Source of the DNA: Dipteris shenzhenensis
Taxonomy: Eukaryota > Polypodiophyta > Polypodiopsida > Gleicheniales
Reading direction: 5' to 3' (one strand)
Length of the DNA: 64,000 bases
Assembly: GCA_047967505.1 (NCBI GenBank)
Contig: CM106538.1
The position numbers and the translations under genes are program-made. Numbering within the stretch: position 1 is the stretch's first letter; each line of letters starts with the position of its first letter. The notes under the pieces are model-generated. The model saw only the letters and a program-made list of their open reading frames with translations. It was not told the DNA's origin and did not search any database. Below are positions 1-11,200 of this stretch, one piece after another.

Positions 1-317
1 GGGCTTGATGAGGAGACATTGGAAAGTCCACTATACAGCAGCTGCTCAAGGCAATGGCTATTGAAGGCCTGTTGGGCCCAAATGGCTCTATCTCCCTGGA
101 TGACATTCGGGATAATCTGTAGTAGATTAATGATGAAGCCCCTCTTTCTGGCACGACCGACCGATTTTGCTTTCAAAAGTACCCTCGGACTACACAGAGC
201 ATATGCTGCAAGCCTTCACGTAACTGTTTTCCAAACAGCTTGGGTGATTATCAACAGCGCCTATTATTGAAAGTGATTAGTTTTGCTCTGTTGTTCTCAT
301 TCACTCCTCATGCCTGT

Positions 318-620
318 GCTCTGATACCAATGTTGAGACACCTCAAGAAGGGCTTAGCTCTCCATAAACCACCCTGCCATGGATTCCCCTTCTAGTCACA
401 TGAACTTGCCATTTTTCAAGTTCTTTTTGGAATCCTCCCTCCTAGCCCAGTGCCTGCCACATGGTGTTCTCTTGAGTGCCATGTGTCCATTTGGACCTTA
501 GAGTCTCTATGCCCATTTAGGCCTTACTTATGCACTCCATATTGATGCAAGCACTATCGAGCCCTCTGGTTTCCCGCTTCACCATAACCACACCAGACGA
601 TTCCAGGATTATGGCTGACA
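318..620 (-). mobile_element. Edge of a minus-strand Ty1/copia element (PBS plus LTR start)
   Basis: Bases 318-329 read GCTCTGATACCA, the exact reverse complement of the copia primer-binding site TGGTATCAGAGC, which pairs with initiator tRNA-Met. One base later, at 331, a TGTTGAGACA start fits an LTR terminus seen on the opposite strand. The element would therefore extend left out of the window, with its 5' LTR running right from 331. I cannot find the far LTR end because no second copy is present; 620 is a soft limit before a CA microsatellite. Bases 30-121 also hold a short plus-strand open stretch ending in TAG, whose product I do not recognise. Confidence 0.4.
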
Positions 621-1760
621 TAATACACACACACACACACACGCATGCATCATATATGCCAACACATACACACTCATGCAACACATTTTAATACACATGT
701 ATAAAATGTATGAAAACACACACACCCGCGCGCACACATAATTTTGAATGTGCCCTATGTTAGGCAGATGGAGTTTCATGCGTTATGCAAAGGAGGGCTC
801 CACATGGCAAGAGGAGGATTTTTTGGAACCAAAGAATATTATTTTTTTAAAGCTTTTATTTCACATGCTTGGAGTTGTCAATTCAAGTAGAATTTGAATT
901 TGAAAGTTCCACCCACATTTGCTAACCTAAATCCGAAGAAGAAGTAGAGTGCTTTAAAAGAAGAAGAGGAAGCCCCAACTGGGTGGCTATGGTGATGCCT
1001 TACCTCCCCAATCTACTCACTCCCCCATTTTGCCCCTTAGCACCTCTTAATCTCCATTGCCATTGCCTCCCATCTCCCCTCCCCTCCCCTCCCTTGGCTC
1101 TTGCCTCTCCTCTCCCTCCCCCTCCCCCTGAAAACCCATATCCCTTGAACATCAGCATTAGCATTACTACCACCACCCTCTAGACCCATATCCCTTTGAA
1201 CATCAGCATCTATAGTGACTACTAATTGCTCAAATGATACATAGGGCTTCTTGACAACCATGGAATCTTGAAAGACCAAAGTTTAAGCTTGCATTTCAAG
1301 ATCTAGAGTCTACATTCAAGAGGGAATTTATAATGAATTTATAGAGAAATCTATCGAAATGAGAATAAAAGGATTGAGTAAATATATGTTTTTGCAAAGA
1401 TGCCACTATAATTTATGATAATCACATGGGTTTCATGATAACCCCTTTATACAATGGATGATCAACCCCTTTATTGTATACACGAAGCTCAATTTGATTC
1501 CTTGAAATTAAAGGCAAGGTAGGTAGGCTAGCCCGTCTTAGAAAGGTCTTGCTACTCTTGTATACAAATTTTTATGTGCTGCACCACAATTGTGTAAGTG
1601 CGTGTTTCTCTCGTTGTCCACGTGAGGAGACACCACATTGTCTTGTGTGGAAATGATTTTCACAAGTCATTTCACTAGCCATTGAGCATTTGCACATTTT
1701 TCCTTTTCTCTTTCACCACTCTCAGACGTACCGACACACAGTTGTGCTTCAGTTCAAGAA
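621..1760. other. Spacer with CA microsatellites and a pyrimidine-rich tract
   Basis: CA repeats lie near 628-644 and 716-740. A strongly C/T-biased tract covers about 1015-1185, and its apparent ORFs are low-complexity. I see no coding signature in the rest. Confidence 0.6.
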
Positions 1761-1767
1761 GGCGCTT

Positions 1768-1828
1768 ATGTCGACATCCTTACAAGCAGAGGCGGTATGT
1801 CGACATACAAGACTCAGGATGTCGACAC
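1768..1828. promoter_or_regulatory. Three copies of palindrome ATGTCGACAT upstream of the F-box gene
   Basis: ATGTCGACAT occurs at 1768-1777 and 1797-1806, and a one-base variant, ATGTCGACAC, at 1819-1828. Start-to-start spacings are 29 and 22 bp. The cluster ends about 200 bp before the F-box start codon. A perfect decamer palindrome repeated at short spacing is what a dimeric transcription factor site would look like, but I cannot name the factor. A possible TATA-like TTATAAG lies at about 1901. The functional role is inference. Confidence 0.35.
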
Positions 1829-2026
1829 TCTGAGAAGTAGCTAATAAGGTCGCTGTCGCTGGTGGGCTGCATGAAGGAAACCAGGTCAAGCATGGAGACG
1901 TTATAAGCTGGGAGAGCTAGCAGCAGCAAGGGCGCATAAGCAGCAGGAAGTAGCAACGTCTACAACGAGATCGATCTAGCAGGGTAGGAGAATTGAGAGG
2001 TGAGATAAAGTAAAGTAATAGCAAGG

Positions 2027-3298
2027 ATGGTGGTGAAGATAGAGCTGCTGGCACTTGAATTTTCTTCGTCGAGAGAAGAAGAGGGAGAAAGCAGGGTGGA
2101 AGAAGGTGGACGCTGCAGCCATGGTGGATTTGAGAGCTTGCCGGATGAGCTCCTTCAGGAGGTTTTGTGCCACCTTCCTTCGCCCCTCGTCGTCCAAGCT
2201 CGCATGGTCTGCAAGCGTTGGCACTCTACCTTGACCTCCCCACAGTTCTTCATCCTCTGGGCTCGTTCACATCCTCCCTCCCTTTGGCTCCTCTTTCACC
2301 ATAGCCCCCACAGCTCCTCCTCCCTTTCCCTCTCCGCCTTCCACCCCTCCTCCCGCTTCCTCCTCCCCCTTCCTTCCCCTTTCCCCCCCTCCTCCTCCCT
2401 CGTTGCTTCCTCCAATGGCCTCCTCTGCTTCCTCCACCACCCTTTCCTCCCGCTCCTCTCTCTCTTCAACCCCCTCTCCCGTCGCTGCCTGCCCCTCCCC
2501 CCTCCCCTCTCCCTCCGCCGCTTCCTCCACCTGGGCTTTGCGACCACTACTAACGACACCTTCCAAATCATCGCACACGGCCTCTCCGACCCCTCCCTCC
2601 ACTCCTCCCCCGGCCACACTGAGCTCTACGACTCCGCCCTTCAAGCGTGGGTCCAATTGCCGCAATCCCCTCCCGTTACTCAGACCACGGACCAGCTGCC
2701 CCGGAGCGCCCAAGAGTTCGTCTTCTGGAATGGTAAATTCTGCATCTTGTCGGGTGGTCGTGTGGTGTTGTACAACGTTTCCACTTCGAAATGGACAACC
2801 GTAGAACTCCCAATTTCTCCCAGAATATGGAATCCACGCTATATGACACTGCACGTGATCCGAGGTCGCCTTCTTCTTGAAGGCAACTTTCAAAGGCAAG
2901 GAGATTTTCAAAGGCGCTATCCACTTCGTCTGGGCATCCTTGAACTAGATCCAAGAACACTCAAATGGGTGAATTTGCATTTCATGCCCCATGAGTTCGA
3001 ACAAAAGCTTTGCAACGATGCACCAATCGCACATTCTATTTATACATCATACTCCAATGTAGAGAGTGAGACAATGTGTTTCACCCCTTTCCCAAAGAAG
3101 GACAAGGAGCAAGTTGTAATCTATCACGTAGAGAACGACACTTGGACGTCTCCATTTGTGTGCCATGGGGGCCAGAAAACGTTTAGTGGATCACCAAACT
3201 TCAAGGGATGGTCTTATCAAGCTAACCCTGGTGCATTGAGCAAGCTTTCTAAGAATCACAAGGCCTATGACAAACCTGCACGGTTTTACTCTCTCTAA
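2027..3298 (+). CDS. F-box protein, probable SCF ubiquitin-ligase substrate adaptor
   Basis: This is a 423-residue intronless gene. Residues about 37-80 form an F-box: LPDELLQEVL, then a conserved VCKRWHS with the expected Cys-Lys-Arg-Trp core. F-box proteins bind SKP1 and bring targets to the CUL1 ubiquitin ligase. The C-terminal 300 residues have alternating hydrophobic and Trp-containing strands (LYNVSTSKWTTVEL, LELDPRTLKWV, VIYHVENDTWTSP), typical of the degenerate kelch or F-box-associated beta-propeller region of plant F-box/kelch proteins. Residues about 83-150 are rich in Ser, Pro and Leu, encoded by a C-rich, T-rich tract. The start at 2027 is the first in-frame ATG; the ATG at 2121 is out of frame. 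The substrate is unknown. The reading frame is intact. Confidence 0.88.
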   Translation: MVVKIELLALEFSSSREEEGESRVEEGGRCSHGGFESLPDELLQEVLCHLPSPLVVQARMVCKRWHSTLTSPQFFILWARSHPPSLWLLFHHSPHSSSSLSLSAFHPSSRFLLPLPSPFPPSSSLVASSNGLLCFLHHPFLPLLSLFNPLSRRCLPLPPPLSLRRFLHLGFATTTNDTFQIIAHGLSDPSLHSSPGHTELYDSALQAWVQLPQSPPVTQTTDQLPRSAQEFVFWNGKFCILSGGRVVLYNVSTSKWTTVELPISPRIWNPRYMTLHVIRGRLLLEGNFQRQGDFQRRYPLRLGILELDPRTLKWVNLHFMPHEFEQKLCNDAPIAHSIYTSYSNVESETMCFTPFPKKDKEQVVIYHVENDTWTSPFVCHGGQKTFSGSPNFKGWSYQANPGALSKLSKNHKAYDKPARFYSL

Positions 3299-3417
3299 AT
3301 GTTCTTATGCAAACAAATTAAAGGGTCCTTTAATCCAAAAAGCAAAGGGTTCATATTCTTTGTTCTCATCTCTCTATGAATGTGAGGGTTTTGTCTACAA
3401 CTCAAGTTTACATTGTG

Positions 3418-3423
3418 AATAAA
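3418..3423 (+). terminator. Candidate polyadenylation signal AATAAA
   Basis: AATAAA lies about 120 bp after the F-box stop codon, a normal distance for a plant 3' UTR. It is the first such hexamer downstream. Confidence 0.4.
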
Positions 3424-3459
3424 GTTGAGTCTCCTCTATATATAGGATAACTACTTAGT

Positions 3460-3587
3460 GCTACCAACGTAGTATTTGTCTTATGTTAGCTTCAGGAGTA
3501 TAAGCACTCCCTTTTGTCTTATAGCTACCAATGTAGTATTTGTCTTATGTTAGCTTCAACAGTATAAGCACTCCTTTTTCTTAAGTT
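3460..3587. repeat. Tandem duplication, 64-bp unit
   Basis: The segment starting GCTACCAACGTAGTATTTGT at 3460 is repeated at 3524 with only a few differences. It covers the likely downstream flank of the F-box gene. Confidence 0.8.
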
Positions 3588-3748
3588 CACCAGCATTGTT
3601 TACCCCTTTTAACACTACAAGCTCATATAGCCCTTCTACTTGTATCGCTTTAAATCTCAAAATTTGAGAATTGCTTGAGGTTCCTTAATTCCCATCATTG
3701 TTAGGATTGCTTGGAAACATTAACAATACTCAATCCTTAGCAAGGATT

Positions 3749-4090
3749 ACGATCACGTTTTCACGTTTGCGTTAATGGGTTATTAATGTTCGTTAATTAC
3801 TCTTCCAAGTAGCGTGAAAACAACGTGATCACGTAGGTTACCGAAAAAAATCACCGATAAATCGGATAAATGTACTGCCGATACTCAAGCCACTACCGAC
3901 GGTAGAACCAATATTCCCGACCATAATATTAATTATCCTGACAGCATATATTAGCATCGGTATTTACACCACTGGGATAATTAATATTACCACCGAGAAT
4001 ATATACTGCTACCGTCGGGATAATTAATGTTATCATCGGGAATATTAGTTCTACCGCTAATAAGTCTTGGGTACCGACGGTGTTGTGGGG
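3749..4090. mobile_element. Palindromic (foldback/MITE-like) element
   Basis: The arm at about 3870-3965 (CGGTAGAACCAATATTCCCG and onward) is the reverse complement, with scattered mismatches, of about 3980-4082. The centre is near 3977. A second inverted pair flanks another centre: 3749-3768 against 3809-3836 (ATCACGTTTTCACG with CGTGAAAACAACGTGAT). There is no coding capacity. Long imperfect inverted arms without a gene fit a foldback element or MITE. I could not fix termini or a target duplication. Confidence 0.5.
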
Positions 4091-4239
4091 TGAAGATTTC
4101 TAGTTTCTCGCGTGCCTCGAGGCTATATATCGGTAGAAATGGTGATAGAGGCTCACCATTCGATCCAGTTATCGTTCATATCCCGATAAGTTGGGAAAGA
4201 AAGTGAACCACGATTTGGATCTGAATAGTTGTAAGGCTA

Positions 4240-4445
4240 AGTGGGTTAGAGTAAGTCAGCATTCATTATACCTCTGGGTGTGGTTTGCTCCTCTGATTCC
4301 TTGCGTCTTGGAGAAATTGTAGACCACGAACATGAGGGCTAGTGGATGCGAGTGTTTGTTGTTTATTCTTGAGGGTGGTCTATACTCCAACTCCTTGCAT
4401 TTTGGAAAACTTGTAGACCACGATCATGAGTGCCAATGAATGTGA
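4240..4445. repeat. Imperfect short direct repeat
   Basis: A segment of about 45 bp containing TTGTAGACCACGA followed by CATGAG appears near 4300-4344 and again near 4402-4445. It precedes the hAT remnant. Confidence 0.5.
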
Positions 4446-4571
4446 TTGTCAGTGACCAGTCTTGACTCTTAAGCTAAGGGCCTTAGGTATGGAGAGAAGG
4501 GGGAGATGAGATGGCAATGACTTGAGCACAAATAGGGCACGTATTGCGACTCTACGGATGCACAATCGGAA

Positions 4572-6830
4572 ATGCTTGAAATTAGAAATGCTAGTTCACA
4601 ATCTTCAAGACGAGTTGTGACTAGGCAAACTGTGGATGCATCGAGTCATGCCCATGCCAGTATTGATATGCTTGAAAATGTTCTCGGGGTTGAAGAAGGA
4701 GTTGCAGAAGAGGATCTCGTTGTCGAAATCGGCACTACCCAAATGCTTGATCCACCCTGTGAGGTCTTTAGCCAAGATACGGGGAGAGGATTTATGTGGG
4801 TGTCACAATCCTCTCAAAGAGTTGTTCCACGTACACAGGGGGGAAGACATAAGTCACATGGTCCAGAGTGGGACTTTGTTATTAATATTTATGACTACGT
4901 TGAGTGGAAATGCAAGTATTGTGGAATACAAAAATATGGGGGAGCACCTCACATAAGGGGCCACTTGCTTGGTGACTTAAGAAAGAGCATTCAACGTTGT
5001 GCGGCCCCAGGAGATGCTAGGTATAAGTGGAGTAGAGTCTGTAAGCATACACGGTGATGGAAGTATCAGTGTTGCATGCTCCCATGCCAGAACTCCTTGT
5101 GTGGATACTAGCATGCAAGATAGATTACCACCTATGGCTCGTGAAGCTAGATCGACAACTGCTACTCCTAACTTAAGGCAATTCACGATAGTTTAGAGCA
5201 TCCGGGTTCAAGACTTGGAGAATGCACACTATGTACTTGGTAGATCAATCTTGCGATCATGATATCCACTGAGTATGGTCGATAACGATGATATGAGAGC
5301 GGCATGGAATTGCATTGCTAATGCCTTCTTACCACACATTGCATACACCATTGTTAGATAAGGCATATGCAAAAAAGAAAGAACAAATAAATCGTAGCAT
5401 TTTTTAGCAACTGCATAACACCGGATGCATAATTGTCTCAGACAGGTGGACAAGCATAAAATGCCATGCTTTATTGAATGTGATGGTTATATCGCTACGT
5501 GGGGAGGCCTTCCACACATCGATTGATGCCTCACATGTAAAGAAGTTGGGGACATATATGGCTGGTGTGTTATCCAAGGTTATAAGAGAGTTAGGCCCTG
5601 AAAAGGTTGTTCAGGTTGTCATTGATAATGCCAAGAGTTGTAAAAAGGAGGGAAGAATATTGCAAAGGGAGTATACCAATTTATATGCATCTGCATGTTG
5701 TACACATACTTTAAATCTCGCATTGAAAAAATGGTATAAACAAGTGACATGGTTCAAAGAGATTGTTTGTGAGGCTCAAGACATCGTCAAGTTAGTACGA
5801 TCGAAGCAACATCTCGAAGCAATCTTTATGTCTCGTGATGGTTCTACCATGTTGCAATTGCTAGTAACCATGACATTTGTCGCGTACTTCTACACTTTGC
5901 AATCTCTGGTGACAAATAGGAGTTTTCTTATAGAGACATTTCATTGTGATGCATTTGAACGATGGATGTCAGAGTTGACCGATAGGGCAACAAAGGAGAA
6001 AATGCATGACCTAAAAGAAACATTGGGATTCCCTGCATTATGGAAACGGTTTAAGGATGCCGCTAATGCTATAAAACCTATTTTATATGCGCTTAGGTCA
6101 TTGGTCTCAATCTCTCCAACAATCGGAAAAGCATGGATGCACTTTTGGAGTATTGAGCAAGCTCTTATTGCGAGGAACCCCCTTGCTCACCCGGGCCAAG
6201 AGAATGAGAGAAGACCATTTAATGCTACAAAATGCAAGGAATTGTGGCAATTGTTTAGGCCATGATGGGAGCAAGCTCATAATCCATTACATAGTGTTGG
6301 GTACCTTTTAGACCCCAAGTGGTGTAATATGAAGCCCGAAGAGATCCCAATTGTTATGCATGAATTTCATAAGGTGGTGCGACAATATTATCCCCACAAC
6401 CATGAGTTTGCAAAGTATTGTAATGAGTTAGCCAAGTATCGATGCAACGAGGGGTCGTTTGCATCGAGCGATGTTCAAGCATTGGCAAAAACTACATCTA
6501 CTTGGAAATGGTGGATGATGAATGGTGGCACGTGTGAGCTTCTGCACCCGATTGCAATGAGGGTTCTTTCTCAGACATGCTTAAACTCAGGCTCACAAAG
6601 AAACTAGAGTCATTACAAGTACATTCACAGTACTTTATGAAATAGACTTCTAGAGGATCGGCGGACTGAGAAGTTAGTGTACATCTATGCCAATCATAAA
6701 ATCTTAGAAACATTAGGAGATGTGGGATATGAGGAGAAAGCTCCAAAATGGACCTACGATATCCTGCCAGATGCTATACAACCTGAAACAGTAGTCCCAT
6801 CGTTGCAGAACATTAGTGGTAAGACCTTCC
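4572..6830 (+). pseudogene. Degenerate hAT-superfamily transposase (BED finger, DUF659, dimerisation domain)
   Basis: Domains occur in transposase order. At about 4908-4970 there is a BED-type zinc finger, CKYCGIQKYGGAPHIRGHLL, preceded by Trp residues. At about 5410-5730 there is a DUF659/RNase H-like core with GCIIVSDRWTS, VVIDNAKSC and a CCTHTLNLALKK motif; the Cys-x2-His-x3-Leu pattern is typical of hAT proteins. At about 6475-6600 the hAT C-terminal dimerisation segment appears (STWKWWMMNGGTCELLHPIA, then VLSQTC). Stops and frame changes at about 5195, 5400, 6262, 6605 and 6650 make it non-functional. DUF659-type hATs move by cut-and-paste with 8-bp target duplications; I did not find terminal inverted repeats. 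Confidence 0.8.
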
Positions 6831-6879
6831 CAATATGCCTTCATCATATTGTTTTTCTAACATTGATTATGTATTGCAG

Positions 6880-7950
6880 AGGAAAGCATTCCAAAAGAAG
6901 CCTAGAATGAGAGTAAAGCCCTGTAATTGTGAATATTTCATCAAGATGAACACCAAGAAAAAGATATGTGCCTTCTGTGGAGTACCCAATCATACTATGG
7001 AGTATTGCCACCTAAAAAGGTTTTCTCTATAGCTGCTCTCCAAGAGACAAGCCCAAGAAGAGGAGAGGAATGACTCCCAAGAGAATTAAGCATTCCATGT
7101 GAAGAAGAGCTGCATCAACAACAAAGAAAATCTTGCCGAAGGAAAGACTCCATCAACAAATGAATAATCAAACTTTGTGGTAGAAGATAAAGACTATGCC
7201 TTTTGAGCACTTTGTCTTTTGAATTTTATTTATCATCACTTGGTTAATTTTTGAGGTTCTCTGCGTGAAATAGTACTCCAAAAAGAATGTTATGTGTTTT
7301 GTATTTTGTAAATCACCTCTGGTCACCATATGATGTAGGCCATGTGATGTGTGTTTGCTCCCATGGTACCTCCTGCAGACATGAGAAACTAGGTCCACAC
7401 AAAGGCCTATGATTAATCCTTGTACATGGAAGAGAGAACCATTTGGGGGGGGTCTATACCATTTTTGTAAACCTTGAACCTTGGGCACATTTTCTAGCAT
7501 GAGATCCTAGCCATAGATTTATCCTTGACCACTATGAGATGGCATGAGAAACTACATGACTAGATGTATCCTTGACATAGCAAGAGGCAAACCCTTAAGG
7601 GGGAGTGTGTTGGGATATATGTGATCAAGGGCTTGCTAGGTGCATGTGTGCATCCACTAGCAGTCATATGGTTGTGTGTGCGTGTAGAAGAGGCACACCT
7701 AGTCCCATATACCATGACAGAGGTGATGATGTAATGCAAAGGTGGGGTGGTGCCTATGATTGTGGAGTTCCTATGATTTAGCAGCTACCTCCATTGATGT
7801 AGGAGAGGTGCCATTGATTTAGGACACCCTCTCTCCATTTCTATAAAAGAAGGACTTCCCTCTCACAATGAATGGAACACCCATTTGAATATCTCATGTG
7901 TTCTCACTCACCTCCATGATGAAGCTCTCCTCTCTCCCCAAGTTCCAACA
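6880..7950 (+). mobile_element. 3' part of a gag-only LTR element, with 3' LTR
   Basis: An open stretch at 6880-7030 carries a CCHC zinc knuckle, CAFCGVPNHTMEYC (C-x2-C-x4-H-x4-C), after a damaged first knuckle. A later frame ends in DYAF then stop near 7200. The same order (two knuckles, DYAF stop, long 3' UTR) is seen in the complete element at 37810-40439. A polypurine tract, AAGGGGGAG, lies at 7597-7605. The LTR runs 7608-7950, starting TGTTGGGATAT and ending CCAACA. It resembles the LTR at 49810 most closely. The 5' half is missing; the left boundary against the hAT remnant is uncertain. Confidence 0.7.
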
Positions 7951-8285
7951 GTTTCTTAGTGGTTTTTAATTAAATTTGAGAGAGAGAGAGAGAGAGGCAT
8001 TTTGGCCATAATTTTGTTGTTTTTGAATTGTAGTGTTGTTTCTTTTCATCCTTTTTTGTTTTTTCTTCTCTAGTTGGAAGCAATATTTCTATCTATAAAG
8101 CCAGCCAAAATCATGTGTCGATAATAAGCATGGCGAGATCCTTTTCCATGAAGAATGTCTATGTTAGAAGCTCAAACTCTTTTTAGAAACCATCAAACTT
8201 GTTGTATTAGTTTTTGTTTTTTTCAACTTGAGATATTCTCAACATGATATCATAAATATTTTGACATTGTTTATGTCTTTTGTAG
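7951..8285. other. Spacer with GA microsatellite
   Basis: There is a GA run at about 7976-7996 and T-rich sequence after it. The last bases, TTTTGTAG at about 8278-8285, resemble a splice acceptor for the next gene remnant. Confidence 0.4.
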
Positions 8286-11200
8286 GTATCATGTCGAACA
8301 AACAAAATTTTGGAGAAATATGTGTCTTTGGAAAGCCCATATTGGAGGATGCTTCCACTAGGATAGAAAAGATAAGGTTGGACAAGAAAGGCACCAAGGA
8401 ACCAAAGAAAAGTACCAAGGATACAAGTCTTGAGGTGCAATAGCTTCAGTAGATTTATGATGTTCCTACTCCTTTTGATGAAGGTTTGTTGCAAATTCAA
8501 AAATTATGGGACATAGTGGTACACAATAACATAGATTCAAAATGGACCATCAAAGTTGACATTAATACGGATGAGATGACTTTGTTGCTTCCAAAGACAC
8601 TTCACACTGGAAGATTAGTTTTTAAGCCAATAATAAAGATCAAAGATATTGCAAGAAGTGAGTCCAATGAGGAAAGTGTTGAAATGCTTGGGATTGATAA
8701 CAATAAGAATCCTATTGTTTGTATTGTTATGGAGGAGAAGTTCTCTTTGAAAGATGTTACTCCACCCACTGTAGCGGAATAATTAAAACAAATCAAAGAT
8801 GAAGGGAAGGTTAGGTACTATCCATATGTAATTTCTAATTTTCTATGTTTATGTAATTTCTTTTTGAATACTGTGAGAGATTCAGTTTTGTTTTGTGTGT
8901 CCAAGATCTTATTTATCACTTGACAAATCAAATTGTGGAGGTTTATGAAATAATCGAGGAGATTGAGCTATCAACTTCCAATAGTGATTCAGAGGAGCAT
9001 AGAAAGGAGGGTTATGAGGAAGATGATACTGCAACATCACCAATCAAACCAATAGGTTCTTCAAAGTCAAAAGGAAAGGGATTTTCCCATGTTGAAGCTC
9101 AAAATTTTGGCTCTAGTACACATGGATTAAGAGCTTTCGCAGGTTCACATGGATTGAAAGAACCTTCTCTTTCATGCCATCATGGATTGAGTGCACCCCC
9201 AAGTGGGCATGGTTTGAGCGCACCACTCCCTCAAAAACAACCTCTATTGGCTACAAGTGTGGTTCCTCCAGGCCTTATGAGGATGTTATTGAGGACTGGC
9301 AATGGAAAAAATGGAGTAAACCAGGATCAAAGGCTCCAAAAAGGAGAGTACAAGCCCATGTGATATCATTGAAATCCCAATGAATGGTGAGCTACAAGTA
9401 CCAGGAGCTGACATTGGAGATGGCACCTGAGATACATTTCAAAATAGAGTTTGTGCAAAGGTACAACAAAATAACCTTGTGGATCGACAGACTTTCTTCT
9501 TGCACATTGATCATGTAATTAGACCTCCTATTGATCCTGGCACTGGCCTTCAGCCATTTGAGGTGCATTCAATAAATCCTTTACATATTGCAAATTTGAA
9601 GACAAGAATGAAGGAAAATCCGCATGCACAAGTTGTAAACTTCATTGTGCTCATGGATCAAAAAGATTTTCTTGACAAGGCATCTTTTGATTGCTAGAAA
9701 GAAAATGATTATAACTACTTTATTCTTGGAGGTTCCCATTTAGCAGACACAAAAAGGCAGTTCAATATTGAGTTTCCTCGCAACTCTCATTACAAGACAT
9801 GTAATTGTACACTTTATGCTGGTCTGACTGATAAGGAACTTACTGGCTTTTGATCATAATAACGACAATTACTATAGGAAGTCCATGTCTTGGATAGAAC
9901 AGGTTCGTTTCTATCACAATGAGTTCATTACCAAACTCAAAGAGGATCGTTCTTTGATCACTCCAGAGTTCCGCTTGTCTTTGTTGAATGATACTGGGAT
10001 TTTCGCAATAATTAAAGATCCGTTAAGGCCAAGTGATAGCTTTAAATCAGGGGACGGGATGTTTCAAATTGCATTTCGTAGTGGAGAAGTTTGGGATCAG
10101 ATAAATGCAATTTTTTTAAAGTGGGAGAATTTCGAAATCAAAGGGCTACCTAAGGAGTCAAGAAAGAAGCCCAGACCTTGAAGGCATTACCTGAAGAGAT
10201 TAGAGCCACATCATGGAAGAGCATGTAGGGAATTAATGATGAGATTATAATTAAGTCTATGCTTGGCAGAGTGGTGTTTAGGGATCTCTCTTTAGATGAA
10301 ATGGGCAATGAATTTAATGAGTAAGTAAACTTCTGTCCTTTGCATCATGTCTCTCCTTGATTTTACATTAATCTCTTTACAAATAATGTTTCTATAGACT
10401 TTGTTTCAACTATAAAAGTGAGATGAATTATACATGTGTTTTCAATGCAGGCATAAAATATACATGAGAATGCAAGAAGCAATGATCCGACAATTGAACA
10501 TGCTGAATTGGGATGTTGTTCAGGAGGAGTATCCAGAGAGCAGTAGGATGGAGGCCTTGGCTCCATATTTCAATGTATTTAAAAGCATGGTATGTCAAAT
10601 TTGGTATACATATATGTTAATGGAATTATTCTTTGGAATTCTAGATTTGCAATGTTCAAAATATTGAGCTGTTATGTTGACAACCACCTTTAAAAATGAA
10701 GCAAGGAGGGATCTAAGAGTAGTATGATGCCTGCAAGCTTTAAGCAATTGATTGACCGGCGGGCTGCAAAAAAAAAAGAGCATCAAACTTGACAACCATC
10801 TATCACTGTTAGTGATGACATGTTAGAGTTTGACAAGGGGAAAAATCATCCACGAAACTTTTATTCTGTGCTCAATGGAGATTGCAATGAATTGTCAAAG
10901 ATAGTTTTAAAAAATGAGTACATGTTGGTCATTGCAGACATACCATATGTATTTAATGTTCATGGATCCACCTTTGATGAGGTCCCTTACAAAGCAAAAG
11001 AACTAATGAGTCTTCTTGACCAGTTCATGTCAATTATGATGACAACGCTTTGGTGTGTCATAATTTTTCATTTAGACTTGCAGTCCAGGGCAATAATGAG
11101 TGTCATCAATGATAAATGTGCTAGACATGACCACCTTTATTGGTAAGTGCAACAATGAAATGCAAATATTTTTTTTGGTCAATTATTATTGTTATGATTG

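Noticed and set aside
2267-2911. Long minus-strand ORF opposite the F-box gene (214 residues)
   Set aside because: It is a shadow of the C-rich sense strand. Its Gly/Glu-rich composition comes from the complement of Pro/Leu/Ser codons, and the sense frame has clear F-box motifs.
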